Below, in pieces: positions 10,848-24,300 of a stretch of DNA of 64,000 nt (positions are counted from its first letter, which is position 1; every line of letters starts with the position of its first letter). Made by a program: the position numbers and the translations under genes. Below the pieces are notes generated by a model. The model had not been told where the DNA came from and did no database searches. It worked only from the letters and a program-made list of their open reading frames with translations. The stretch is from Omphalotus guepiniiformis (taxonomy: Eukaryota > Basidiomycota > Agaricomycetes > Agaricales > Omphalotaceae), in assembly GCA_028554645.1 (NCBI GenBank), contig JAQOOI010000022.1:2666001-2730000 (forward strand), read 5' to 3'.

Positions 10848-12428
10848 ATGCCAGAAGTTCTCGCTCCTTCTCCCTCTTCCCTCTCATTGTCCTTAGAGAA
10901 CCCTACCGCTATCAGAAGAGTATCCACCAATTCTCTTCCTGGTCTTACCAGTGTTATTGCGAGTGCAGCATCCTCAGTTACGTCCATTTCCTATCCAGGT
11001 GATGTTGAGGTTGTAAAAGAAGAAGGTCTTCGACATGCTAGTTTTACTTTGGAAGCAAGGTAAAGTCTTATTTCATCTTCCGTCATACTCAATCAGCCTT
11101 TTCATGGCAAGAACAGATAACCTTGACCATGGTCTGGTTCTGTCTTCATATATCCATCACTAAAGCTAAACATTTCTTATTTTTCACGCTACAGGCACTA
11201 TAAAAAACTCTCGTTTCTTAACGATCTGCTCGCATGCATACGAACCCTTCATGTACCCTCATGGGGCAGCTCAAAAATATCAGCTCAAGACATAACCGTC
11301 AAAAAAGTATCTGGATCGATGACGAACGCTGTCTTCTTTGTCTCCTGTAAAGAGACACCTACCCTTCTACTCCGTATCTATGGACCTTCTTCCGGCAACC
11401 TCATTTCTCGCCCTCGCGAACTCCACACACTTCACATCCTCTCTTCCCGCTATGGTCTCGGCCCTCAGGTCTACGGCACTTTTGAGAACGGCAGACTAGA
11501 AGAATACTTTCCGTCGGAGGTTTTGACGGCTCAGGATATGCGCAATCCCGAGATAAGTCGCTGGATTGGTGCTCGGATGGCCGAGCTCCACTCTGTTGAC
11601 ATTGAAGTCATTGAAGAAACTTCTCCGAAAACTCGAGGTGAAGGCAAAGGTTGGCAACTGGGTGTGAAGAAAAACGTGAAATCATGGCTTCAACCGGCTC
11701 GAGAAGTTCTTGAACTGCCAAAAGTACCTCAAAGCGTACGAGATGAGTTCAATATCGATGGTCTCGAGCAGGAGTGGAAAGCCTACTTGGCTTGGCTCTC
11801 CACGGTGGACGATGTGCAGCATGGAAGCAGGCGGGTGTTTGCCCACAACGATACGCAGTATGGCAATTTACTGAGGATGAAAGCAAAAGAGAATGTTGCT
11901 TCTCATCGTCAGGTATGCCTTTCTCCTTGTCAAATTTCTATGCCCTAATCACGCTGCGTTTGTGCAGATCATCGTTGTTGACTTTGAGTATGCTTCTGCT
12001 AATCCTGCATCATTCGATATCGCAAATCACTTCCACGAGTGGACTTACAATTATCACACGTCGACACCTCACATTCCAGACAGTACACGATATCCATCGC
12101 TTCAGGAACGCGAAAACTTTTATCTCTCATATCTCACACATGCCGACAAGGTGTCTGAATCGTTAACAGCGCAAGCAAAGAACCTAGAAGCGCAGGTCCA
12201 GTGCTGGAGTCCAGGTAAGTTTTTGTTTTGTTCTTCAATAAATCAATACGACTCGAGGTTCATGATTTTCCTGTAGCATGTCATGCCATGTGGGCGTTGT
12301 GGGGACTGGTACAAGCTCGAGCAGACCTCGAAGCAGAGATCGCTGAGCCTGAGTTCGATTATATCGGTTACGCTCTTCATCGTGTAGCTGTATTTCGTCA
12401 CGACATAAAGGGTTTAGGGATCATATAG
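10848..12428 (+). CDS. CKI1: Choline/ethanolamine kinase
   Basis: The product phosphorylates choline (and probably ethanolamine) with ATP, the first step of the Kennedy pathway to phosphatidylcholine. Exon 1 is a Ser-rich leader (MPEVLAPSPSSLSLSLENPT). The kinase fold begins with DITVKKVSGSMTNAVFFV, the nucleotide loop of this family, and LLLRIYGPSSG with the ATP-positioning lysine replaced by Arg in LLRIYG as usual for the family. The catalytic Brenner motif is FAHNDTQYGNLL and the metal-binding segment is IIVVDFEYASANPASFDIANHF. Both diagnose choline kinases. HFHEWTYNYH and the C-terminal AMWALWGLVQA complete it. Five exons are seen, with short introns at about 11062-11194, 11914-11968 and 12214-12276. 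The upstream neighbour is an unrelated transporter. Whether it prefers choline or ethanolamine cannot be read here. Confidence 0.93.
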
Positions 12429-13034
12429 ATAGATCACTACGCCCGGGATTCCATGCTCTATTCTGTATTACTAGTGTTCTCACCCACATATATCCTGCAA
12501 TATGATACTTACAATCTTCATCTGAGAAGGCTAGGGTCTCTCAAGATCTTTTATGAGTCAAACCAAGTGCACTACCAAATTCTCTGGTGCCAAAATATGT
12601 CTGCGACAACAAAAAGGTGATAGTGTATTGAGGAGTGAAATAAAAACATGTTGCGGTTGACGACGATAATGCAATGCAGACGGGGTGAGATAAAGTAGCC
12701 CTAGTATTGACAATCAAGAGAAGGAAAATTGAGATGAGACCGATGAGAGAAACAGCACTTTTTGTGAATCAGAACATGGTTAGAAAGCAAGGGGAGGAAA
12801 AAGATAAGTCAACTTAAACAATTCCGAGCCCAGATAGGAAGGGCAACTATTCGTGTGGTAGAACAAGTGGCAAAGGGGAAAATGGATGGGGATAAACATG
12901 ATGATTGTCCGTCTTCAGCGGCATCGACGATAAAAATGAGAAGAAAGAAACAGAGTTCAAGATAATCAAACGGTCGTGGCAGCACCACCACTTTGTGCGC
13001 CCCCCAATAGGGAACTTCATGTCTTTCGAAGCTC
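12429..13034. other. Convergent 3' region
   Basis: This gap of about 600 bases lies between the stop codons of choline kinase and the CCCH gene, which face each other. It presumably holds both 3' untranslated regions; I see no gene. Confidence 0.55.
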
Positions 13035-15521
13035 TTAAGCCCAGGCTTTTTCGTTCAATCTCGATGGACCCATCGTTAACTCGGTCGTGGACCATGGAGA
13101 GTTCACAGCGACTTCTCCAGCGGGGCTGGGTGCGTGAGGGTAGGCCGAAGCAGGGAATTGCCCACTTCGAGACAAGCTACCCCAATTGCCAGCACTTCCT
13201 GCTCGTACATGGCCGTTTGCGCGAGGAGCGCTCGAATTGCCATCACCAGACGGTAGCGGGTACATGTTTCCCGAGACTGACTGGGATGCCTGGTAAGAAA
13301 AATCTTCCGATCCGCTAGCAGAATGGCGCACGTTTGAAGGAGGTGTCTTGTTTAAACGCTAGTTAGGGAATTTGCTAAGAATTATGCTAGCAGAAGTACT
13401 TGGTTACATACCTGATTGTATCCAACTATCTCAAAGCGAGCATTGTTGTGACGTCCTAGGTCAGGACCAGCTGTGACTGGAGCAGGAGACTTGGCAGTGA
13501 TATGCTCAGGTGCTGGCAATAACACTCCATTGCCGGCGAAAGTGGGATAAGCAGACTTGTTCTGACCCATTATTGAAGGACCATCAAGAGACGAGGTCAC
13601 CACTCGCAAGCTACCTTTGGGAGGCTGGTGACTGCTGTTGGAAGCATTGTCAACGGGCGTCGAGGAGCTGTTACTGCCTGTGTCCTGAGTACGTTTGGCG
13701 GAGATACGAGCAAGCAGGGAGACAGAGCCTTCGTTGGGGTCACTGTTGGTGCTCATCGAGCGCGCCCGGCCGTCTGAGCGAGGCGGGGCAGGGGGTACGG
13801 CCTCTGCAGAGCCAGGTGCAGCCATACCGCCAGTACCATTAGCAGGAAGCTCCGTATGAATGAAGCAGCATCGTTTGCCATACGGGCAGGATCCAGAGAC
13901 CCAGAAAGTCTAGAAGAGAAAACATCATCAGTGACATTGAAGTGATTCGGTTGTTATTAGTATACGCACGCGACAAATCTCGGTTTTGTACTTTGATAAC
14001 AAGATAAAAAGAATCAGCAGAGCGCGCTTGAGTGAAATAGGTCCACTTTACCTTGGGATGTCGTGCAACCTTGCGAAGCTCGTCTTCGCCATGAGCGAAC
14101 TGACATTTGGTTCCGTATCGGCATGAACCTTTCTCCTCCCAACTTCTGCACAGCTCAGTCTTATACAAGCCCAATTTGCGATTGTTTGCGCTAGGACCAC
14201 TCTGGTTTCCTACGCTTGAGCTAGGACTCGGGATGCCGGCATCCAACTGAGGGGGCACCATGGCATATTGGCCAGTGTACTGTGCCTGTAGTCTAGTAGC
14301 CATGACTGCTGCCGCCGCCGCTGCCGGGTCAGCACGGTAAGCATCTTGCCCTCCATAATAAGCAGCAGGGTACATGGGCATAGCAGGCGGAGCCGCAGCG
14401 AGGTTGGCCGGGAACATGCCAGGACCGAAAGGCTGCATGTTGTTGTTCAACAATGCCAGCGCAGCAGCGTCACGAATCGCAGATGGGTCTGAGGCTGAAT
14501 GATGATGAGCTCTAGGGAAAACGTTGTGCTGCTGCTGAACACGAGACACTGCAGGATGTGTCGAGTCGTGTGGCGCGCCAGGAAGCATCATGTCATAGAG
14601 CTGCTGCGAGTTTCCTAAAGAAAGATGGGAAGTGTGGTGCGGTGGAACTGCGTAACCCGGACTCGGGAGTAAGCCTTGCTGAGGGGGGAACGTACGAGGA
14701 GGCTGGCGGTATGTCGTTGCAGGCACACCATTGTTGGGCCTACCCTGAACGTAGGCCGGGTTCGTCGGAACATTGGAAGGAGCCATGCCCGGGGCCTGAG
14801 CGTTAAAATTGCGCTGGTGCTGCATATTGTAGTCTATTTGAGCATCTTCACGGTTTAAGTTAAGCGAACCGGAGCCAGATCGGTAGTCATACGGTTGCTG
14901 AGAGTGCTGGGGCTGGGGCCGGTGAATATTATTATCATTGGGGGTCAGAGACGGGTATGACAGCTGTTCGCCAGCACTTTCACGATACTGAGTAGTAGTA
15001 GAAGCCCACTGCTGCTGCTGCTGCTGCAAGGGACCGTCCCCGTCGGAAGAGGGTTCATCGGCCTGCTGCAAACGCCGGAGGTCGGCGGAAGATAGCCCAC
15101 CGCTGAACGAATGCGGACGCTCCTTTACTTCGCTCATGGTATTTTTAAGAGAAGGCTGCGCCAGCATCGTATTACTTGAAGAGGATGCAGCAGACTCCTG
15201 GGACGATACTGTAGTGTCGGTAGAAGAGCCACGAGAATGAGAGACGTTGATTTGGTGATCTGAAGCATGTGGCGAAGAGTTGGCGCTAGACGTGGAGTTG
15301 GTCTCGAGAGGACTCGCCTCCAGCTGAGCGACAGCTGCTGAGGCCAGCTTGGATTTTGGCGGGGTCCGAATTGGAGCATCGTCGGCGGTTTCGCGAGCCG
15401 CGTCACCAATGTTTAGACGAACAATCTCGTCTGCCAAAGCGTCTGCATCCACAAGCTGACCATTAGGGTTGAAGTACCATCGATTGCTACGATTTATTCC
15501 GTTCTCAGTATGAGAGGCCAT
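13035..15521 (-). CDS. Tandem CCCH zinc-finger RNA-binding protein
   Basis: This is a tristetraprolin/TIS11-type protein that binds AU-rich mRNA elements and promotes mRNA decay. Both fingers are intact. Finger 1 is [18 protein letters not shown] followed by QFAH (C-x8-C-x5-C-x3-H) with the lead-in LYKTELC. Finger 2 is [18 protein letters not shown] followed by CFIH with the lead-in KYKTEIC; it is completed by splicing two small introns between 13910 and 14055. A long disordered N-terminus is rich in Ser, Gln and Asn, with a Gln run coded by the CTG/CAG repeat at 15009-15028. A Pro/Ser-rich tail ends RLNEKAWA. The start was set at the ATG at 15521 (context ACCATGG); an open frame extends further but only from a TTG. 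The long upstream gap suggests a long regulated leader. Yeast homologues CTH1/CTH2 act in iron and stress responses; that role here is inference. Confidence 0.9.
15009..15028. repeat. CTG/CAG trinucleotide repeat
   Basis: Six CTG units plus one base, coding for a glutamine run on the minus strand within the disordered N-terminus of the CCCH protein. Confidence 0.8.
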
Positions 15522-18365
15522 GGTTGTAGATAGTGAGAGTTTTTGTAGACCTGCGGGTGGTACTCGTCGGGCAGAATTCAAATGAAAAGGCTGATTCTAG
15601 AAACGGACATGAGTAACGGGGTCGGAAGGCAAGATATGATGCAATCGCACCTCTAGAGTCGTTTCGCGGTCAGAATCAAAAGGCGACAACCAACCAACAG
15701 AGTCAGTTGTTTGGGGTCTAGAAGTGAAATAGATGGAAGGAAGTAGATCGTCTGGGTGAGATGGAACGTAATTCTTAGTCGTTGTCGTCGTGAAGGCTTC
15801 GTGCATTTAAAAACTGAGAAAGAGGAGAGAGGAAGTCAGGGAATGAAGGAAAGATGAAAAGGAAAGGAAAAGGACGAACTGTGAATTATAAAGATGGAAG
15901 ATGCGCTCACGAGACGAGAGCAAGGAGATTGAACGAATAAAGAGAATATTGAATAGATATGAGAGCAGCACGCTGGATGAGAGTGCTGAAGAAGAAGAGA
16001 GGACGAAAGCAGAGATTATAGGTATAAAAATGGGGAAGAAGGCGAGGCAGAGGTGAGGACGGATGAGGAGGAAGAGGACAAGCCTGTGACGGACAGGTCC
16101 AACACGCGAGGCAGAGGCCTGGCTCAATTCAACGTTTTGATCCCAAGCAACGTGCCGATATCAATTTTCCTCTACTTTCCTCGATATTATCTCCTTTCTT
16201 ACCTAGTTTTCGAGTCTTCGAGGCTGAACAGTATCTCTCTCTCTCCTCGCTGTCGATGTCGTCGACGTCCACGCCAGTAACGACCAACGAAAAACTTTAA
16301 ACGAAATAATGCTGTCCGTCTATTCCCCTTTAGGTCCTTGGCCTGTCTTCCATCACATCATTCCAACTCCGTTCTTCTTAACATTCATAATTATCGAGTG
16401 TCCTTGCCACTGCTTTTCATCGGGCTCAGCTCTGGCTACCATCTACTGTCTCTCTTTTTTTTTCTTCGTTTCTTCAGTCCGTCTGGGAGCGTAAGGAGCA
16501 CTCAGCGATGCCAGTTGGAGTTCGGTGCCCGCTTCTCCGCGCCACGTGTTTTTACGTAACCTGCGCAGCCGAGTCGTTAACGACAGTGATGAGCGCCGCG
16601 CTCGCCAGTCACCTTGGCTTAATTCATGTCTTTCCATCCACATTGAACGCATAATGCTCTCTAATGCTAACTTCTACATATGGACCTACCACAACTTCGT
16701 TTATTCGACAGAACAATTCATCTTCCTTTCCAAAAAAAACAGACATCTGCAGGCATGTCACATCTTGCATTCTATCACATCGATTTCTATCAATCTCCAT
16801 CGATTCCGGTGAACATTGCCGGCTCATCCTTGTAATTTGGGATCTGATGTGCGAGTACATAGAGGTTTGTTGCTGAAGCGAACTTATCGGGGATGAAACG
16901 AAACATATTCTCAACTGGGAGTCTTGTCAGAGCCTGTCAGACACCTGGCGCGTTTCCATAGCGAATTCCTTGTATGTTCCAAGGCACTTGCCACAAAAGT
17001 GCATTTGACCAGTCTTTGCTTTTTCTGGCCTTCGATTCACTGCGAAATTACTTACACCTCTCAAGGCCTGCCTCCATTGAGAGAGAAATACGAACGTCGA
17101 GGATAAGTATTCCAAGCCCGCGGACGTGCCGATCGAAAGATCTTGCAGATTGGCGTACAGACTATATTTGTACAGACGGATGCAAATTGTCACTGTCAGC
17201 CCTACCTTAGGCCCTCCATAGGCTCTGGTAGGCGACGATTATCTGGTTACATCTTTCTTCAACTCATTCCATGCTTTAGTACACGAAATATTCGTTCCAG
17301 ATACCTTGCCTAAATGATTGGCTCTACGAAGTATTTCTATCGCCTCATCCATCATGAAATCGCCGCACTGAACGCCGAATCAATAGGTATACGATCTGAA
17401 GCATCAGAATTCATGCATGCCCTCTTCAAGAGTCCAAGGTATCTGAAATGGAATAGGTCTCTGAGATTCGGTTTCTCCCCTATTGGTGAGAAAGGTGATT
17501 ACTTGGCGTGAACTCCTTCTACATACTTAGTTGCTCGATGTATCTATAACCCATGAAAAACTGCACGGCGGTACTGCACGCCAAGCCATTGTGAATCGGG
17601 TATGTTGACTCCAATGACAAACTCAGTGATTCTTCCACTTGTCCCCCGGGCCTACAATGAGTATTTTCTCTCAGGCTGCAGCGTAGTATCTGATATCCGA
17701 ATCTCCTTACCGTAACCTCAGTGAACATTCACTTTGCTATGATTCCAACGTAAAACACACTTGGTCTGCAGACTTTCTGACACCGTATCGCGAGTCCTCG
17801 CCTAGTTTCCGCGCCCGAGTCAATTACTCTGATGAGCGTTCAAGACATTGACAGTGAATCCGTGCTCTGGTGAACTTAGTTCAATTCCAGAAAGGGTAGC
17901 GGAGAGTAGCGAAAACTAGTACTCATGTTCTACACGCGTCATACTCACAGATCGGACCTCCGACAACTACCCGAGCAAGTCAGCTCACTTTTATTCGCGA
18001 TCCTCGATAGATTCCTTCGATAACGAATAGCTCGTAGCTCACCTGATTCAAGACAGCTTCGTTTCGAAAGTATGACATACCAATCGCAAGACCAGCCTAT
18101 CAGGGTAGCTTGATGATATGATAGGTGGACTCAGAGGAAGCTGAACTGTACAAGATCCATAGTGACATAAATATAATCATATTGGCCGGTATTTACTTAC
18201 TATCAAACGAGTATCAGGGTGAGCAAGTGAAAGAGCTACAATCAAGAACAAGATTACGATGTACGAAGAGACTGATGATTCCTGCGCATATCGAGAACAT
18301 CGCAATGCGTACATCGACGGTGTCAGGTTGCGCCAACGGATATGCGAGGTGCGCAGTAATCGTAA
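15522..18365. other. Large gene-poor gap upstream of the CCCH gene
   Basis: At 2.8 kb this is the longest stretch without a convincing gene. The part nearest the CCCH gene (15.8-16.5 kb) is purine-rich on the plus strand and then pyrimidine-rich, as in a long leader or promoter. The rest holds only short overlapping frames (for example 18125-18406 plus) without recognisable domains. I found no tRNA-like box pattern, snRNA or transposon signature. Confidence 0.5.
15597..15806 (-). other. Possible uORF in the CCCH leader
   Basis: An ATG-initiated frame of 69 codons ends 75 bases before the chosen start of the CCCH gene on the same strand. The peptide (MHEAFTTTTTKNYVPSH...) resembles no family I know. 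It would lie in the 5' untranslated leader and could reduce translation of the main frame. It may equally be chance, since nothing shows that the transcript reaches this far. Confidence 0.3.
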
Positions 18366-21300
18366 TCATGCATCTTGGCGGTGGAAAAAAAAATAAACTT
18401 GGTTAGGTGCAATGTGATTACGACACGAAGAGGTGACATACAATACGATGTACCAACTAACATTGTCGACAGACTTTGCAGTTGGTCTTCATCAAATGCT
18501 AGCTGATCTTTATGCCATGTGTCCTGTGAGGGGCGCGTTAGGCTAGCACGTAACAAGCTAATGGTAAGAAGTACGTACCTGATGAGTCTACGAAATCGGC
18601 AGAAGAGGTGGTATCAGTATATACGCGTTCAAGTAAAGCCCCAACATACCTTTTTGAACTCAGATGCGCATTTTCTAATGGTGGTGGAGATTGGGGGAGG
18701 GTCGGTTGCATGAGGCGCCAGGACTAAGATCCATCCCATATTAGGCACGCCCGAATTTTCAAACGCAAACGTAAGAACACTCACTTTCGGTAAGAGGTGG
18801 CATCCATGGCTCAACGGAGTACGGAAAGCTCTCAATTAGGGCACATAGACCCAGAATCGCAGAATGAAGAACACGGAGGGAGTCGGCGTATGCGGGATCT
18901 CGTCTCGCTGGTAAATTTGTCTTTTTGATCAAAGTGATGAAGCGGTTCTGTGATTATAATGATCATGGTTAGACGATGCAATGAAATTGCGAATGTGACA
19001 CGCCTTTAGAGGGATGATGCTTTGGCGTTGAGAGCACCTAACTACTCCGGACAATACTTTTGATGCCATCTCCCGTACTTCGACGTTCTCGTCAGCAAGA
19101 CAGTCAAGTAAAACGTCCATGACTTTTGAGACACCCTCTGGAGGTATATAAAGAAGATTGCGATAGAAAAATACTATTAGCGCGGGAAGCGCATGATGAC
19201 GGATCCTCCAGGACTAGAAACCATTGTAAGCGTCATGTCTCCTACAGCGAAGCAACAACATCACTGACTGTGGACGATTTGATAGCGTGTACAAAGTTCT
19301 CCAAGATTACTGGGATATAGTCTGTGAGTGGTGTCACGGCCGACAGCACGTAGAGCACTGCAGTACTATAAGTTTGCAACTCAGAGCTGTCGTTAAGCTC
19401 TGACATGCGAAGGATTTCGGGCCTGGTATGATATCAGTAAACGTGTTTGACGCGGGTGAACAAGTACGTACATCATGGTCACAGCATAGGGGAATACAAG
19501 CACTGCTTGTGCACCATAGGTCGACACCCATATCCATTGCAGTACTGGGATAGCAATTAGTACATTGATAGAGATTAACAGCAATTTAGATGGTCTCACA
19601 TGACAATCCAACTTTATCGTACTGCAGACAAAAGTCAAACCAGATACATGAATTTCAAAAACCTTAGCGTACCTCAGATAAACTAACTCTTGGAGGAGGA
19701 AGTCGTTCCTCTCTCCACTTCGGGAACTGAAGAAGGAAATCCGCAATCCGCCCCTGATACTTCGCGTCGCTGAGAATAGATCAGCCCACATCAAGACGGC
19801 GTAGAAAAGGTTAATCACCGTATGCGGAGAGGATCTACATCTTGACATACTTCTAGGAAGGAGCCAATGGATGGATATGTAGGTTGCCACTGGTTTTTGA
19901 GCAATGTGTAGAGAATTTGTGCTATGTGCGATCGAATCTTAGAGATTAGAGGAAGAGTCAGTATATGCACATGGTCCAAGAGGAACCCATACTTCGGCGT
20001 AACCAGTGTTGACGTTTTCAAACAGGAGGTTTATGTATTTTTCAGACAATGGGTTGAACAACATCCCCATGTTCTCGACTAGCACTGTGAATATGGTGAG
20101 GGATTTACTCATGGGAAAAAGGGTCAGGCAAAGGGTATACAGAAGTTGAGCATGAATACTTACTGGAGAAGGCAGAATCCGCATTGAAGTCCAGAGGGAG
20201 TGCAAGTATCCAATCAATCAGCGGTACATTTCTGCGAGGATCACGCTCTTCCAACACATACTGCGGACGCGTGCATAAATGATTAGTCAGCACAGAATCA
20301 AAGTGAACTAAACTTACGCTAAACACACTCTCCCAGAAAGCAAGCGTATCCGGCTTGATTTGAGAAAATATACGGTCCAATCGAGATAAAATCCATTGCC
20401 AAAGCTGATCCAATGAAGACTTGTGCCAATGTTTTGACCCTGCAAAATGATTGATTAATGTCAACTCACGCAGAAAAAGCATGTTCGATGATCACCTCGT
20501 ATTAGGCCGGTCAAGAACTCTCCACCAGCTCGTTGCTTGAATCTATCAGCGTCAGTTAACAAAGGATCCATCGCTTTCAGTATGGGTTCTAAACTCTCGG
20601 TTTCGAATGTTTTAGCTGCACCTCATTTCAATACTTGTACACACGCATGAAGGACAGGACATTGGCATAGCTATACTCTTGATGAATAGTACGTTCTCGG
20701 ATCGTAGCTCCACCGAAGATCCTGTCTTACTTGATTCTTGAGCCCAAAGAAGTGAGAGCTTGTTCAGGTAGTCGCTGGAAGTGATTTGCTTTTTTATTGG
20801 CTGCAGACATGGGAGCGAATTTGACTCCCATGCAATGGCACTCTCATTGCCAGTAACCAGTTGATATCCTTTGATTTCAGGAGTCCAAGTTAGGAACCCT
20901 GTTCGTATTTTGTCAACAAAAGCACTGAGTTATGCGTGAGCTTTGAAGCGAACATAGACAGAGTCCTAAACTTACTGTCTGCCATCCAGAACTGGGCTTT
21001 TGAAGGACTCGAGAAAGGCAGCAGGATCAGGTATTGCGACCATCGTCTGCAGAGGGTTACTCCATGTTTCCGTCCACAGTTCTTCACCAGATTTGGCGTA
21101 CGTGCGGTACTTCATAAAGGCAAGCAGCTTCGTTATTGCTCTAGTATGACATGATTATGGAAAGTTCGACGGTAAAGACAAGACGAACGAACCTCTGGGA
21201 ATTCAACCTAATTGTCGGCTGAGGGTTGATACAGTGTTCCAAAAAGAAGTTCACAACGGCAGGTGATACTGTAGCGTCGCGTCGCAGTAACCCATACATA

Positions 21301-24300
21301 AATCTTGATGCCATCTGAATGTACCTCCACTATATAGCAAGTATTAATCAGTGCCCAAGATCATTGCTTTGGAAGGACGTACGTGTGTCTGGGGACGAGA
21401 AGCAACCTCAAGGAGTGCGGACATCTGAGAAAGATTTGAGAAACAAGATGAGGAGTTGAGCGCAATACCTCATAGTTTCATCGTATATTCTGTTCCTATA
21501 GCCAACACGGATTGTCGACTTTGCAGCCACTTCGTCCAATAGTCTCTGCTGTATGAACGAGACAGAGAACTCGGACCGCAAATCTTTTATGAGCTCTTCA
21601 ACCCTAGGAGTTTGTAGAGAGTACGCATCGGTATGTATTACTTCCTCATATAAATGACTTAGGCAATCATGCGCCAAATTATTCACTAGCTTCTGAATCG
21701 ATGGCTGCAAAAAAGAATGAGTGGCGATTCACTTCGCGGAGAACGATCAATACCTTTTCTTCGTGTTGGCATTCAAGCAAAGATAGGAGATACTTGGAGT
21801 GAAATCTGTGATCTGTCAAACCCGTGAGCATGAAAAAAAAAACTCCCAAGTGCTCAAGACTTGCCGACCAAGGCATAGCTCAGAATGCCTTTATTTCCGA
21901 GCACAAACAGAGCACCCTTCATACGATCGGGGTCATTTCCTTTCGAAAGCGCACCCAGAAGAGTTGACAGGGTGGATCTCGTGGACCGCACATACACCTT
22001 TTTGGGTGTGAGTACCTTCCGGTGCAAATCATCACAATAGAGCATGCTTACACTATACACATTATGAAGTACAGATTGAGCATGGCTAGATAGATGTCAG
22101 TGCATTAGTTCTTCATTAGCATTGGGTCCGCTTACCGGCGAACTCGAGTGTAGGGTGATAGTGATGACTCCACTAGCTCTCCTATTAACGCGTCGTCAAG
22201 CGCAGAGCGGCGACGATAAAGGGAATGCATATACACTCGTCCACTGTGATATAATTGTGCCCTCTTCACGAATACCAGGCGGGAGTTGGTTGTCTGTTTG
22301 GGCCATAGTCGATTCAAACTGCACGTGCTGTTTAGTCCTGATAAAGAAAATGAAGAAAATGACAACATACTCCCGGGCAGAAGCATAGTTCTTCTGTAAC
22401 GAATCGTAGTGATTCTTGCTGAGACCATAGTCGAGCAAGTACACGTCGATCGCCTTGGAGGTACTAATGACAGCGTCAATGTGATCTTCGCCCTCAGTCT
22501 TCTGGCGAAGCGCAGACGAAGCGCGGAGCATGACTTCACCGAACTTTGTCCTGTACGAATACACTTTCTTGTATCTCGAGTCAGCAGGATCACAAAGCGT
22601 GAAACCCGCCTGAACATCGAGATGTGGAACAAGGAGATCCAAAGATTCGATTTCATCGTATAAACAGTGATTTTGAACTTGTTTTTGCTCTTTCAAGAAC
22701 GTCGGTAAACCAGCCCAGATGGATTTCGAGGCGTGGACAAATCTGTGGCTGCTTAGTTTATATTCAAAGTAGGAAAAGCGAGATCTACCTGCAAAAGTCA
22801 TTACGATCGGCATTATTCCATGACGATGTTTTCTCCAACAGCTTCTCTACCGTAGTAATGGTGGGCGATGCAACTTGATCAAGAACTTCCAGCACAAATG
22901 CAATTTCTTCATCCGAAGGCACTCAAAAGGACAAAGAGTCTCAACGGGCGTGATAGGTATAGCAGTATAGTGAGACTAACCGTGCCACTCAATTGCTACA
23001 TCTTTTGCCTCGTAGAACCGTCCCCAGTGAAGGTTATGGTCTCGATCAAAATCTGCTCAGAGATAATCAGCATCGCCGGAAGTAAACTGTCAAACACATA
23101 CCTGGATTATTCCATTCATCATTGTTGATGAAGCGGCTGTTTAATGGGTAGACACCAGCCAAGGTATGTAAAACGCGGGTGATAAGCTGCCCGGTGCCGG
23201 TATACCCTCTCTCACTCTTTGTTTTCTCAATAAGAAGGAGGATCAGATCGATTATTTGTTGCTTATTCTTGAGCAGCTGCAAAAATAAAAGCATCAATAC
23301 CGATAGAGCCGCGTAAAATCAGCCTTACCGTTGCACCGCCATAACCCAAGCACCCTCTTAAGATCGCCATATCTAAGGATAAGATACGTATCAGCATGTA
23401 AAAGGTCAAGCTTCTAAATAAAGACACCTACTCCAGTGAAGGGTGGTATCTGAAGCTATAGCTGCGTGAGACGAGGTTGTACGAATGCTGGACGCCCCAT
23501 GTTTCAGCTCTTCCTCGATTTGTGCCACGCAGAAAGGTAAGAATTTTGCTAATGTCTTCTCGGGCTTGACTCGGGCTAAGCATGCCACGAGTTGTCCGAA
23601 GGCACGCACAGCGTTCGATTTCGCGTTCGTAGTGGCGTAGTCGTACACCAACTTCAACACCAAGTCAAAAAGTTGATCGGAGAGGTGGAGGCTGACTACA
23701 TCCATCATGTTCTTAATGGACTTCAAGACACCCTCCTCGGTCTTGCCGCCAGTCGTATTCCTACGGCCACCTTCCTCGGGCAGGTTTTCGTAGAGAGCAA
23801 GGACCCGGCGAAAGAGAGAAGTCACCCAATCTAAAAGCGTGGGACAGTCAGCAGGCGAGAGAGAGAAGATAGACCACGTCGGAATTATTACCAGCGAAGC
23901 TTGCAGTGCTATCTCGAACGAGCGCTCGCTCGTCAGCTCTACTGAGAGCAGGCATACCGGCCTCAGTGCCTCCGGGCAACGGGGTCGTATCTTGGTCTAC
24001 TTCCATACTCACGTCATCAATTAGAGGCATACCAGATTGCTGCATTGACAGGTCTCCGAGTTTCATATGTTGAACTGCAGCCACGATGAACATGGTGGCA
24101 AAGATGGTTTTGGCAGGATCGTTCTGTAGCAAGATCGGTGAGTATCTGTACACAAAAATAGGTTTTTGTTCACTTACAACGTCAATACCAGGTATGCACA
24201 TTTCCAGAAGTGGAACTACGTGCTTCTGGCCTCCAAGCCAGACACTCTCCGTAATCAAGGGCCGCGCAATGCCAGAGAGCATGCTTAACACAGCAGTCGT

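Noticed and set aside
18125..18406. 93-codon frame near the BLM10 end
   Set aside because: No start context or domain, and it overlaps the BLM10 terminal exon on the opposite strand.
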